In this document: positions 11,018 to 21,972 of the stretch, piece by piece
How the letters are laid out: each line of letters starts with the position of its first letter
How positions within the stretch are numbered: position 1 is the first letter of the stretch
Assembly: GCF_001411555.2 (NCBI RefSeq)
Contig: NC_049901.1
Span: forward strand, 41,820,964-41,884,963
Source of the DNA: Juglans regia
Lineage: Eukaryota > Streptophyta > Magnoliopsida > Fagales > Juglandaceae
Length of the DNA stretch: 64,000 bases
Direction of reading: 5' to 3'
Made by a program: the position numbers and the translations under genes
The notes under the pieces: model-generated
Seen by the model: the letters and a program-made list of their open reading frames with translations, nothing else
What the model was told of the DNA's origin: nothing
Databases searched by the model: none

Positions 11018-11909
11018 TAGGGGTGTGCATTTCACCCGAACACCCGCTGGACCCGATTAGGTTGACCTGACTCGACCCGTATTTTATCGGGCATTATTTA
11101 AGCTGGTTGGAGACCCGACTAAACAACGGGTTTATTAATGTGTGTCAACCCGTCCGACAATATAAAACCATATTGATCCTCAAAGCCTAACCAACCAGTA
11201 GTCGCCCACTCAGTCACCAAACAAAAGATTTGCGAGACGAAAACTAAAGATGAATTGGGAGAAAGAAAAGAAATTAATTAGAGAGACCTAGAACCCCAAC
11301 ACCACACACTGACACAGCCCACATTGAGATTTTTAAAAAAAAAATTGCAAGAGACTAAAATTGTCTTCACTGTACCTCAAATGGCGTAACAACCCCCCAG
11401 CACCAAACCTAGAGAGTAGCCGCCCACGGTTGCTGAGCTTTCCCGTCTCGGAGTCCTTAAACGCGGGCTGGAGCACAGCACTAGAGCCCATCTGAAGCGC
11501 ATACTTGAGGGTCAGGTGAGTGGCGATTGCACCTCCGTCGGGATTGCAAAATCATCTCAATTGAAATCTCTGTCGGGATTGTCACTCTGGGAATGCTCCC
11601 CGCACTTGCATTCTTCCTCTATCGGCACCGTGCCAAAACCCAGGCAAATCTTCCACAAGTATGTAGGAGGACGCAGTAGAATGCCTCTCCTTTAGTCCCA
11701 AGACCACTTCTATCTCTTTTGTTTGTAAATGAGTTCTATTTTCATTTCTAGAAGCATGGAAAACGATCATATTTTAAAGGTTGGGTCATACAGATTCGAC
11801 CCGGTTTTATTTTGTTCGGGTCGAGTCGATTCGGATCGCACTCTTCCATGAGGTCTATCAGGTCGGATTGGGTGCAAACCCAATTTTACAAGGCCAGGTT
11901 GCAGGCCTA
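11018..11909. mobile_element. Second non-autonomous hAT transposon
   Basis: Left end TAGGGGTGTGCATTTCACCC; right end, on the complementary strand, TAGGCCTGCAACCTGGCC. A perfect 8-bp target duplication, CTTGTGGT, lies at 11010-11017 and 11910-11917. Subterminal CGACCCG/CGGGTCG words occur at both ends (11041-11160 and 11790-11880). The 892-bp element has no transposase. The interior (about 11220-11760) is GC-richer and non-repetitive. At 11573-11650 (+) a frame reads [20 protein letters not shown], which looks like the end of a membrane segment followed by basic residues, so a captured exon is possible. I cannot assign a source gene. Confidence 0.82.
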
Positions 11910-11917
11910 CTTGTGGT

Positions 11918-13508
11918 TGCCTGTAACTATTTTGTAACTTTACATAAAATAAAAGATAATTTTATAATATGAAAATTTATTTTTAATGGAATGGCATGAT
12001 TGTATTAGTTGATTGAAACTAATTGTGAATTGCAAAATAGTTGTAAAGAAATTATAAGATTTTGGTTGCGAATATGTTACATTCTCATCATGAATATGTT
12101 GCATCACAAAGAGAAAGACAAGAGACTTCTCATGACTTGAAGCTTGTACTAAATTTAATTTTCATATCTGGCCTCCAATATATTGGTATGAGAAATGTTA
12201 GGTTTATAAACTGACGTAGCATATTATGATACGTCAGATTTATTTTACTCTAAAAATGATTATATAATCTAATGTATTATATCAAATCAGACAAATTTAT
12301 AAGTTTTTTGAATATTTCTTTGTAAATCAAGTATATATGCCTGATCATATGGTATATATTAAACTAAAAATTGGTTCTTAATTTTTCTGGTTAATATCTT
12401 TGATTTATAACTTATGTTTTAACAAAATGTTTTTCATTAAAACAAATATATATGTGTTTCTCATGATATATTCAAGAGGTACGTCAGGTACTTGACAAAT
12501 TTATAGATGGCCGGGCTGCATGCATGAAACTTTCTCCAACTCCGTTTGGAGAAAAGTTCTCTCCATTAAATTAATGGTGGTATTTTAATCGCGACACGAA
12601 AGCTTTCCATGATTACATATACATATGAAAGTTTTCGCCAATTTCATTATAGATTATCGCCGATACTCTATTTTTTGCTTAATTTCTTTCGTGTAATCAA
12701 AAATATTAATTTGTATTATATATATTATATGCTACAACTATCAGATTTTTAAACTACTAGTTATAAGCGAAACATTACTCAGTGACTTATTTGCAAGTCT
12801 ATTTTTTTAAGTACCCGAAACTTATAAATATTATAATTTATCTCATAATTAGAAATGATGTATAGTTGCGTGTTGACAGATAACCAAACATACAATTAAT
12901 TAAGTTGTAACAAAACTCTCATAAAACATATTATTGTCAGTTGTCTATGATTGTTATCCTTAATTACTTGAAGAAAAATTTTACTCATCATCTAGACTAC
13001 ACTACACACCTATTTTTATTTTTTATATTTTTATTCTTTTTACTATAGCAGGTGTGTTGTATAAGAATGATGAGTAGATCTATTACTAAAAATGAAATAT
13101 AAATATTATATATTTAGAAAAGGTTTGGACAGTGAGTTAAATTGATATGAAATGAGATGAAAGTTTAAATTCGAATAAAATATTGTTATAGTATAATTTT
13201 TTAATATTATTTTTATTTTAAAATTTAAAAAAGTTGATTGTTTATAAATTATATATATATATATTAAAAAAAATTAAATGAAATGAAATGAAATAAGTTG
13301 AAATTAACTCATTAGCAAGAGTCCATGCACATGCGTCGTTGATGATAAAGGAGATAATTAAAAGCTTGCGATCGGCTTCCATCATTATCACAATACTTTT
13401 GCCTTTGCGATATAACATGCATGTACTGTTAAGAAACCTCGTTTCCCTCGACTACGTACCACGCATGCATCACCCCCACATTAGCTGCCACACCAAGATG
13501 CAATCATG

Positions 13509-13509
<1 letters not shown>
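11918..13509. other. Intergenic AT-rich DNA with MITEs, upstream of the aspartic protease
   Basis: No gene recognised. It contains a probable short transposon around 12190-12320, the TACTCATCAT-ended MITE described next, and at about 13120-13315 a diverged copy of the GTTTGGA-type MITE (AGGTTTGGACAGTGAGTTAA at its left end and repeated AATGAAATG words at its right end). Confidence 0.4.
12982..13076. mobile_element. MITE with TACTCATCAT ends
   Basis: The left end TACTCATCATCTAGACTACA pairs with the complement of the right end, TACTCATCATTCTTATACAA. Both continue to ACACACCT, giving about 30-bp imperfect inverted repeats around a short AT-rich core. A second member with the same ends is at 22873-23065. 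The superfamily is not decided because I could not fix the target duplication. Confidence 0.6.

Positions 13510-13550
<41 letters not shown>
13508..13550. repeat. (TA)n microsatellite
   Basis: About 20 uninterrupted TA units, some 230 bp upstream of the protease TATA box. The Tyr-Ile repeat peptides it would encode are artefacts. Confidence 0.95.
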
Positions 13551-13551
<1 letters not shown>

Positions 13552-13716
13552 ACCTTGTGCTGTGTTTTCACTGTGACAAACATCTTCTCCTCGAATTACT
13601 CCGGCTAAACTCCTTTCATCCCTCCTCCATTTCTGAACAGATCGAAGTTCACAAGATTTTCACTTCATTTTCTGTTTTTCATGTACGTATAATGGCCACG
13701 TACGTACATTAAACCC

Positions 13717-13723
13717 TATATAA
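13717..13723 (+). promoter_or_regulatory. TATA box of the nepenthesin-like protease gene
   Basis: TATATAA lies 54 bp before the ATG at 13777 in the context CCCTATATAATCCC, a normal plant spacing if the transcript starts near 13750. Upstream (13683-13710) are three palindromic TACGTA words, a common plant cis element, of unproven role here. Confidence 0.6.
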
Positions 13724-13776
13724 TCCCACTGCTTTTCACTCATGCTTTCTATCCAGGAATTACAACCCAATTATAT

Positions 13777-15147
13777 ATGGCTTCATCATACTTTTTATCC
13801 TCGTTCATATTTCTTGAGCTGGCCCTAGTAGTGATCTTATTTCTGATCAGTCCTGCATTTTCCACGCCAAGAAGAACTCTTGATCAGCGCCAAACTGTAC
13901 TGCAATCTGGATTCAGGGTCTCACTTAAACATGTTGATGCTGGGAAAAACCTCACCATGTTTCAACGTATCCAACGGGGAGTTGAGCGTGGGCGATACAG
14001 GTTGCAAAGGCTTAGTGCAATGGCCTCCGCAACCATATCAAATTCTCAGGTTGACGGCCCAATACGTTCAGGGAATGGGGAGTTTCTGATGGACTTATCT
14101 ATCGGTACACCACCGGTGAGCTTCTCGGCCATCATTGATTCCGGCAGCGATTTAATATGGACACAATGCAAGCCTTGCCAACAGTGTTATCACCAGCCCA
14201 CACCAATTTTCGATCCGGAAAAATCATCTTCTTTCTCTAAGATGTCATGTGAAAACCACCTATGCAACGCACTACCTTCGCCAACATGCGAAGGTGATGT
14301 TTGCCAGTATTACTATGAGTATGGTGACGATTCCACGACCGAAGGTGTCATGGCGACAGAAACCTTCACGTTTGGGAACTCCAATACTAGCAAGGTTTCG
14401 ATTACCAATATTGGGTTTGGTTGTGGGAACGATAACTTCGGAAATGGGTTGGACCAAGGTGCAGGGCTTGTAGGGTTAGGGCGTGGATCCTTATCCCTGG
14501 TTTCTCAACTCAAGCAACCCAAATTTTCATACTGCTTAACTCCCTTTGACGACACCCCATCTGGGACACTTTTGATGGGATCTCGTGCAGGCGCGAATGG
14601 CGGCACAAATGCATCAAATATCAAAACAACACCTTTAATAAAAAACCCAACACAGCCAACTTTTTATTATCTCTCGCTTGAAGGGATCTCTGTTGGAAAC
14701 ACTTTTGTGCCCGTTATTAGCGATTTCGAAAAAGATGGCAGTGGCGGCGTGATCATAGATTGTGGGACGACACTTACATACATGTTTCGTTCTGTTTTCG
14801 ATGGAGTAAAGCAAGCGCTCATTGCTCAAATAGGACTTCCGGTTGACGATTCGGATGCCAGCGGGCTTGACCTATGCTTTACCCTGCAATCTACCGAAGA
14901 GCCGCCGGAGCCGATTTTAATCAATTATCCCAGAATGGTTTTTCATTTCAAAGGTGCTGATTTGGAATTGCCCCCCACAAATTATATGGTCAGGGATTCA
15001 GTTGATAAGATTTGCTTGGCCATGGCAGACTCTGGTATCTTGGGTATGGGGGTCATTGGCAATATTCAGCAGCAAAACTTTCTGGTGACCCATGATCTTG
15101 TGAAAGAAACCATATCGTTCGTTCCTACACAGTGTGATCAACTTTGA
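13777..15147 (+). CDS. Nepenthesin-like (CDR1-type) secreted aspartic protease, atypical DCGT motif
   Basis: Intronless gene for a 456-aa pepsin-family (A1) protease of the plant nepenthesin subgroup; relatives act in the apoplast or vacuole in defence and protein turnover. A signal peptide (LVVILFLISPAFS, about residues 15-29) precedes a prosegment. The first catalytic motif is normal: D121-S-G in FSAIIDSGSDLIWTQC. The Cys-rich nepenthesin insert follows (CKPCQQCYHQP, MSCENHLCNALPSPTCEGDV) and then the flap (YYYEYGDDSTTEG). The second motif is GGVIIDCGTTLTYM: Asp328 is present, but the usual Ser/Thr at 329 is Cys (codon TGT at 14761-14763). That hydroxyl helps hold the two aspartates in place, so activity may be reduced. 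The C-terminal NIQQQNFLVTHDLVKETISF block is typical. The frame is otherwise intact. Confidence 0.94.
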   Translation: MASSYFLSSFIFLELALVVILFLISPAFSTPRRTLDQRQTVLQSGFRVSLKHVDAGKNLTMFQRIQRGVERGRYRLQRLSAMASATISNSQVDGPIRSGNGEFLMDLSIGTPPVSFSAIIDSGSDLIWTQCKPCQQCYHQPTPIFDPEKSSSFSKMSCENHLCNALPSPTCEGDVCQYYYEYGDDSTTEGVMATETFTFGNSNTSKVSITNIGFGCGNDNFGNGLDQGAGLVGLGRGSLSLVSQLKQPKFSYCLTPFDDTPSGTLLMGSRAGANGGTNASNIKTTPLIKNPTQPTFYYLSLEGISVGNTFVPVISDFEKDGSGGVIIDCGTTLTYMFRSVFDGVKQALIAQIGLPVDDSDASGLDLCFTLQSTEEPPEPILINYPRMVFHFKGADLELPPTNYMVRDSVDKICLAMADSGILGMGVIGNIQQQNFLVTHDLVKETISFVPTQCDQL

Positions 15148-15314
15148 CCAACAACTTGATTACACTGTCTCTATAGATACACCTATATGTGCATGCGTGT
15201 GTGTTTGTATGGTCTCATCGAGATTTGTACGTGCATCATAATATTATATATATTTACTTCTTAAGCTAATTAAATGAACATCTTAGCGTTGAAGTTTCGA
15301 ATTGTGGTATCAGG

Positions 15315-15345
<31 letters not shown>

Positions 15346-16447
15346 CCACATATTAGGATTTTTTTGATAAAACAACGTAAGGGAGGGGGGCGGGGGGAAC
15401 TCATGCATGCACGATCTACAGGCCGAGCCGCCCAGTACTGTCTTTCCTCATCAAGTACTACATGTATGTCATGACAATTTCGAGTTACATTATATAAGTC
15501 AGCCGTGTGTTAGCAAACGTGGGATGCACTATAACCTTAAATAAATCAAAACACCAATTAATTTTTAGCATAATTATTAATTAACGTAGAAACCTTCGAC
15601 ATCAGCGATGTGCTGACTGTCATGTAGAAAATAAAGCTTTTAAATAGATTTTCTCATATAATATAAGGAAAACACTAAACCCACCGAGAATGGGTCCCGA
15701 CATGCAGTGGCCGGTCCCGATAAGTGTTGTTTTTTTTACTTAATGATTAAAGATGTATTTTTTAATAATATTATAATTTTTTAAAAATATATATTTATTT
15801 AAGAGTATAAATAAATGTATGAAAAAAAAATAAAAAATAAAAAGGCCAAATGGCCTTCTCGGGAGATTTTGTCGGGCTACACCTTCAGTGTAGTACGACT
15901 CTGCATGCATAATATAGATTGACATTCATATTATATCTATTTTTTGATCAATTGATCATCTAGGAATTAGTATTTAAAGCGGAAGGAATAACCCAACAAG
16001 ACGTTTAAGTTTTAACTAATAGTAAATAGGGTATTAGTCGTTGGATTCCAACGTATGTATATCTAAACATTAAATATGCTATAAGAAAATAAGCGGAGAG
16101 GAAAATTTAGAGAACTCCAAATCATTATACTCCACGTACGTATATCATAAGTCCTAAAAAATCAATTTCTAACTAATAATTATATATATTCTCCATATAT
16201 ATTTAATGTTATATTTTTTTTTCCGAGATGATTGTCATGCACTACTTTTAAATTATTCACGAATTTTGAATCATTAATCGATCGTGACTGTAACTCTTGG
16301 AGTTTTCTGATTTTTAAAGTTTTAAGCTTAAACTGCGTACTTATATATGACTTTGGCACTAACATTTTTTAAATAAAAATAAATAAAATACGATTATATA
16401 TGTCCACTGTTGGGCCTAATATGTGGCAGGCCTCCACTCTCTATATC

Positions 16448-16662
16448 AGCATGTTTGGATTTAGAGATAGATTTTAGATTAAAGATTAAAGTTGAAAATA
16501 ATATTGTTAAAATATTATTTTTTAATATTAATATTTTTTTGAAATTTAAAAAATTTAAATTGAAATTTAAAAAATTTAAATTGTTTATTATATTTTATGT
16601 AAAACTTTAAAAAAATTATAATGATAAAATGAGATGAAATACTTTCTAAATCCAAACGCGCT
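16448..16662. mobile_element. MITE, GTTTGGA-type family
   Basis: The left end AGCATGTTTGGATTTAGAGA matches the complement of the right end, AGCGCGTTTGGATTTAGAAA, at 17 of 20 positions. The AT-rich core carries the family words TATTATTTTTTAATATTAAT and GATGAAAT. It is about 215 bp long with no coding capacity. Confidence 0.7.
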
Positions 16663-18399
16663 CTCGGTGTATCAGTAACTAAAAGGACAGTTGGGTTGTT
16701 CGAAATTTTCTCAAACTTATTTATTAAAATCCATTTTTAACTTAGTATGAGTTTGTAGCATATTCAAAACACACATGACAATTTTTTATACTTGAATCAC
16801 ATAAAACTTTTTAAAAGTGTGATGAGAACTCGTTCAGATTCCGGCCGACTTGAAAAAGGGTGCAGATAATTGGTCTGTAATATTTGGAGAAGGCAGATAC
16901 AGAGCAGGTTCAATTTATGACCATTTGAAACCATTGAAAAAATGGACAATTTTCATACTTAAAAACTTCTAGCATAATACATGTTTTTGTTTCAAAAACT
17001 AACATACGCATTAGAGTGAGACTAATGTTAGATCGATACAATTTTAAGATGTACAAGCTCGACGCACTCTTTTTGATAAAAAATGAGATCCACAATTAAA
17101 AAAATAACTTCTTCGTATATATCTCAATTCTATTTATTTTTTTTAAGTGTGCGGGATTTAAGATTACAAATATCATTTTTAGTGACACCAAAAAGCTACT
17201 CCTAAGTTCTTTAGAACACCCTCAATGAATTAGTCAAAGTTAAAAGACATTTTTTATGAATGTAAGAGAAATTTAACTTTTGGCTATTCCATTTACATAA
17301 ATCTATACATTAGAATAGCTATTTTTTTATTATATAACAATAAAATAATATAAGATGAATTTGATTTTGGTTATTCATATATAATCTCCATATTGGATTA
17401 TCTATTTATTCATTATATATAAAGTAATGAGTAACTAATAATTTAAAAAAATATTTAATTTTTTTAATTTTATCATACTTTACTATTCTACCTATTATAC
17501 ATTAATTAATAATCATATTCTAATTAAATTAATATATCACTAACTCAAATTAATATATCAATTGTGATAAAATATGTGATAGAAATAAAGGAAGAGAAAA
17601 ATAATTGATAAAATATATATTTGATGTATGTACAGTAATCTTTAAATTTGAAAAAAATTTTGAAAGTTACTGTTAGCTAATCCATTATGAGCGTATCTTA
17701 CTCTCTAATAACTAAATATTCAATAGATATGAATTTTAGCTACTCCATTCAGAATGCTTGACACCGTCCTTGCTTTTAGATTACAAAGAATGATGTCACA
17801 AAATTTTGGGAACATTCCCAATATTAATTGATAGAATAGAAGGTGGTGGTGCTTTTAAGGGTCTAAAAGTCTCTTGCTTGTATTACACTTCATTGTATCT
17901 TATACATTTTTATGCCGTTTACAATCGGTTATTTATTTATTAAAAGAAGAAAGGTTCCCAGAGCTGTTTATGAAAGTCCGGGCAACCACCCACAAATTAG
18001 ATTAAGCAATTCTGAAAGTGGGCCAGCTAGCTTATCAAGCTCAGTTAATTAAGTTATGTAACTTCTGTTAGTCCCCAAATTCAAACTAGTCGAAAAAATC
18101 AATTTCAACTTCCTTTTTTGACACATCACACACACTATTGACATCATAAAAGTCTACATTAAAGTTAAATAAAATATGTTTATAATATATTTTTTTAACA
18201 TTATTTTTATTTTAAGATTTAAAAAAATTAAATTATTTATTTTATTTTATATAGAAATTTAAGAAAATTATAATGATGAGATGATATGAAATGAGTTGAG
18301 AATAATTGTAAAAACAAATAAGACAATTGGTATAAAAAAAATTATGTTTTGAATTATTTTATAATTATAATGGGTCTTGATAAATTACGCCAACTTTTA

Positions 18400-18579
18400 G
18401 GGCTTATTTGGTTAGAGAAACGATCACATCTTATCTTATTATTATAATTTTTTTAAATTCTTATACAAAATATAATAAATAATTTAATTTTTTCAAATTT
18501 TAAAATAATAATAATATTAAAAAATAATATTTTATTCAATTAATCTAAAATCCTCTCATCTCACCATCCAAACGAGCCC
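18400..18579. mobile_element. Tourist-like MITE with TTA target duplication
   Basis: The left end GGGCTTATTTGGTTAGAGAA and the complement of the right end, GGGCTCGTTTGGATGGTGAG, form imperfect inverted repeats. TTA flanks both sides (18397-18399 and 18580-18582), as expected for PIF/Harbinger-derived Tourist elements. The core has TTTTTCAAATTTTAAAATAA and an AATATTAAAAAATAATATT word shared with the copies near 29630, 35600 and 45800. Confidence 0.7.
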
Positions 18580-19311
18580 TTAAGTATCGGAGCTGTAATT
18601 ATAGAACAAAGTCGTAGTATAACTGTCTTTCTGTTGTATTTATACTTGATGCCTGGTTAGGCAACAGAGTTTCATTGTAAGCTCCAACAGTGTCATGAGA
18701 GCCAGAAAACCATGTCATTAGATTTAAGAAAGAAAATTGCAGTCAGTATTGGGCATTATTTTCATTGAGGTTATGATTATTACTTTGGTTCAATATGCAC
18801 AGTTTATGCAATCAGAAATGTTAAAATATACAAAGAAACAAGTACGTATATATAGAGCTCCAATTATTGAGCACAATACACAAGATTTTTCATATCAGAA
18901 TCAAATAAAATCATCGAATATGAACAGTCACAGGTGTTGATGATTCATCTGGCAAAAGCTAGCATATCTACGCTCTATAGTGATCTTTAAGGAATGGATA
19001 ACCAAAGCTGCATATTTACATTTGTGAGAGGAAATCTGAAAGCAGCATTACTAAGTCTAAATGCACTACAAACAGATCATTCTGTAATAAGGCAATTTTG
19101 GGTAATAAGGAATAGATCATCGTCTTTTTAGTCGTCATATCGTGTTTAATCATCTTCTGATACGACATTAAATGATTATCTGTTGTTTTTGTTTTTGCTT
19201 ATCATCTGTCGATCATTCTGTAACACCCTGGGAGATGATAAAAGGATATTGATGGCTAAAAAGACTATGAAAATATTTTCTAAAGGATAGAGCGAAGCTG
19301 CTTGGAGCACT

Positions 19312-21972
19312 CTACCTAGGACCTGAAATCTGCTGTGAAGAGATGCAAGTCAACGAGTTGTACAAGCCGCTGGTATTAGAAGTGGGATTTATAAGCCCAA
19401 ATCCATTCTGATTCTGCTCGCTCGATCCTTCCAATCTTGATATCTCAGTGAATCTCCGGCCATAGAACCGCAAGAAGTTCAGCGACTCGACCCTTGGCTC
19501 ACCTAAAGGTAATCCACCTTCCAACATAGAAACAACGTTAGCCATGGCCGGTCTAAGTGCTGGCTCCTCATGCAGACAACACAGGGCAATCCGAACCAGT
19601 TTCTCAACCTCTTGGCTTGTCACTCTTCCCTCCAACCTCTGGTCTGCGAGCTCTGCATACCTTCTCTTCTCATGCATTTCCAGAGCAAGTAGAGGGAAAT
19701 ATATTGGTCTGGCTCCCGACCCAGAAGAGGACGACGATAGGCCATTTCCTCCACTGCTGCTGTTCTCTCTGCTATGGCTCAAAGTTTGGAACGAGCTATT
19801 CTTTCTTCCCCTCACAATCTCTAGCAATACCATTCCATAACTGTAAACATCACTCTTGTCGGAAATGGCGGAGTTCGTTAGCCACTCAGGTGCAAGGTAA
19901 CCTCGTGTTCCTCTCATGGTCGTGAATAGACCGGATTGTTCAGGACTGAGCAGCTTAGAAAGCCCAAAATCTGAGATTTTCACGTGTAAATTGTCGTGCA
20001 GGAGAATGTTCTCTGGCTTGACATCACAATGGATGATCCTGTCCTCACATCCGCTATGCAAGTAAGCAAGCCCTCGTGCTGTTCCAAGTGCTATTTCCAC
20101 CCTCTCTTGCCATTCTAGAACAGGGCCATTGCCGAAGAGTGGACGGTCCAAGGAACCTCTGTTCATGTACTCCAGGACAAGAAACCGCTGCCTCCCATGT
20201 ACACAAAAGCCTTTCAATCTAACCAGATTGACATGGTGGACGTTCCCAATTATTGCAATCTCAGTACAGAAATCCTTCTTCCCTTGGACACCCAGACTTG
20301 TAATCTTCTTCACCGCCACAACGCTTTTGTCTGAAAGGGTACCTTTGTATACAGCACCAAAGCCACCACTACCAATCTGGGTTTTGAAGTTCTCAGTTGC
20401 ATCTGCGAGCTCTTCATGATTAAACCTTCTAGGCAAGCCCGGAATATCGATCATCTCTTGCTCTGCAGACGATGATGAATTACACCGGCCGGATTCTGCA
20501 TTATTTTTTGTTTTGGAAAGCCTATTTTTTCTCAACCAGAGGATTGCGACAGCTACAATGGTAATTAACAAGAAGAATCCGGACGGAGGTAGCAGTACCA
20601 AAGCAGCTATGGGGAAGTTATGTTTCTGGTTGTTGTTGTTGTTCCCAGTTGGGTTTTCAGGAGAAGAGTGTACCAAAACTTTAATATAGCCCCGGTTATC
20701 ATTCTCAGGCCTTGGGTTCAAAATGATAGATCCTAAATGCTTTTCAAGAAGATAACATGATTCAGAAGCATTTTCATGGAAAATAGCGAGACAAGAACAG
20801 TTCTGAGAGCATATATCTTGGCAAGCCGACAGATCCACACTATGTTCCATAGGGCCATTGAAATCATTAGCAAAGTAGTCCATACCGTAGGCCAGTTGAA
20901 GATACGAAACTGAGGAGTTGAATTGATCACTGCCATTTCTGTTTGCATTACTCTTACAATCTGAAGGCAGAGAAAGAGAAGTATCGGTTGGAATGCATTC
21001 ACCATTCGCTTGAACACGGAATCCCGACGGACAAGAGCAAGTTCCACTCAGAGGCCTTCTCGTGCACAATCCAATTTTCCCGCAAAAGAAAGGAATATGG
21101 CAATCATCGACCGGACCGAATAATTCTGTCACCCAATCGTCGCCGATGAAGCTGCTGATGACAAATCTGCCTTCAGATCCCAACTTTCCAATCCTGAAAC
21201 CCGATGGACCGCTCAAAGGTACCTGAATCACAGCCGTGGATCCATCACTTTCTAACAAATACAGACCGGTATCATTTATAGCCAGGAACGAAACCTCCCC
21301 GTACGAGTTCTTGAAAGCCTTTTCGTGCATCGAAAGCTTGAAATAAGTCATCCTTTTCCATTGCAGCAACAAATCCCCGTCGGTCATCAGAAGCCGATAA
21401 TCACCCACCGATTGGTCCTGCTCGGACAGAGCGCTTTCCAAAGATTTTCCAACACGCAAGCGCTGTCCGACGACAATACTGTCCGTCGGATTCTCGAAAC
21501 TCTCCCATAGCGTAATATTTCGCGCATCAACCAGTAAGAGGTTCCCCGTTTCCAAAAGTTGCATAGCAGCAATCTCAGAATTCAAAGGCGGGGTCGACCA
21601 TAGTAGTTTACCAGCCTCGTTTGCCACTCTAAGGCCGTCGACAGACAGAGACAACTTGTCGGAGTTCGACATGGACGCGTTGCGGTTGGCCGACCAGACG
21701 ATGGCATCGGAGGCGACGTGGGTGATGGAGAAATAATACCGTGACGGTGAGGTCTGTGCTTTAGTACCGGAAATAGAGGCTTTGAAAGTACCATTCGGAG
21801 AGACCAAGAAAGTGCCAGACTGGTCGATGAAGAGGAAGTATGAGGCGATGAAGGGGGGACGGATGGAGTGGGTGGAGAGGGGACCTGAGAAAACAAAAAA
21901 GGGGAAGAGAGCGCCGGAAAAAATGAAGATCAAGACGACCGCCGAGGACAATGCGATCAACGAGAAGCCCAT
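19312..21972 (-). CDS. G-type lectin S-receptor-like serine/threonine protein kinase (At5g35370-like)
   Basis: Single-exon gene for an 886-aa plasma-membrane receptor-like kinase. Order: signal anchor/peptide (residues 1-30), bulb-type mannose-binding lectin region (about 45-200; FLVSPNGTFKASISG, AIVWSANRNA), S-locus/EGF-like Cys region (about 285-315; DDCHIPFFCGKIGLC, GTCSCPSGF), PAN-like region (about 380; CQDICSQNCSCLAIF), transmembrane helix (about 452-480), and kinase domain from about 520. Kinase motifs are intact: IGSGGFGAVYKG loop, VAVKKI lysine, HCDVKPENILL catalytic loop, DFGLSKL, GTRGYLAPEW. The catalytic loop has Cys before Asp (non-RD kinase), as usual in this subfamily and among many immune receptors. 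The lack of introns is normal for this group. Ligand unknown. The closest Arabidopsis relative I can suggest is At5g35370, from domain content only. Confidence 0.93.
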   Translation of the reverse strand: MGFSLIALSSAVVLIFIFSGALFPFFVFSGPLSTHSIRPPFIASYFLFIDQSGTFLVSPNGTFKASISGTKAQTSPSRYYFSITHVASDAIVWSANRNASMSNSDKLSLSVDGLRVANEAGKLLWSTPPLNSEIAAMQLLETGNLLLVDARNITLWESFENPTDSIVVGQRLRVGKSLESALSEQDQSVGDYRLLMTDGDLLLQWKRMTYFKLSMHEKAFKNSYGEVSFLAINDTGLYLLESDGSTAVIQVPLSGPSGFRIGKLGSEGRFVISSFIGDDWVTELFGPVDDCHIPFFCGKIGLCTRRPLSGTCSCPSGFRVQANGECIPTDTSLSLPSDCKSNANRNGSDQFNSSVSYLQLAYGMDYFANDFNGPMEHSVDLSACQDICSQNCSCLAIFHENASESCYLLEKHLGSIILNPRPENDNRGYIKVLVHSSPENPTGNNNNNQKHNFPIAALVLLPPSGFFLLITIVAVAILWLRKNRLSKTKNNAESGRCNSSSSAEQEMIDIPGLPRRFNHEELADATENFKTQIGSGGFGAVYKGTLSDKSVVAVKKITSLGVQGKKDFCTEIAIIGNVHHVNLVRLKGFCVHGRQRFLVLEYMNRGSLDRPLFGNGPVLEWQERVEIALGTARGLAYLHSGCEDRIIHCDVKPENILLHDNLHVKISDFGLSKLLSPEQSGLFTTMRGTRGYLAPEWLTNSAISDKSDVYSYGMVLLEIVRGRKNSSFQTLSHSRENSSSGGNGLSSSSSGSGARPIYFPLLALEMHEKRRYAELADQRLEGRVTSQEVEKLVRIALCCLHEEPALRPAMANVVSMLEGGLPLGEPRVESLNFLRFYGRRFTEISRLEGSSEQNQNGFGLINPTSNTSGLYNSLTCISSQQISGPR

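Larger units (their letters stand above)
15148..19311. other. 4.2-kb intergenic region rich in MITEs
   Basis: No gene recognised. The first few hundred bases should hold the protease 3' UTR; a TA repeat lies at 15319-15340. Segments 15670-15900, 16448-16662, 18150-18300 and 18400-18579 look like short inverted-repeat transposons; the best two are listed separately. The remainder is very AT-rich. 18960-19311 probably includes the 3' UTR of the receptor kinase on the minus strand. Confidence 0.4.

Noticed and set aside
13508..13712. Tyr-Ile repeat open frames
   Set aside because: Translation of a (TA)n microsatellite.
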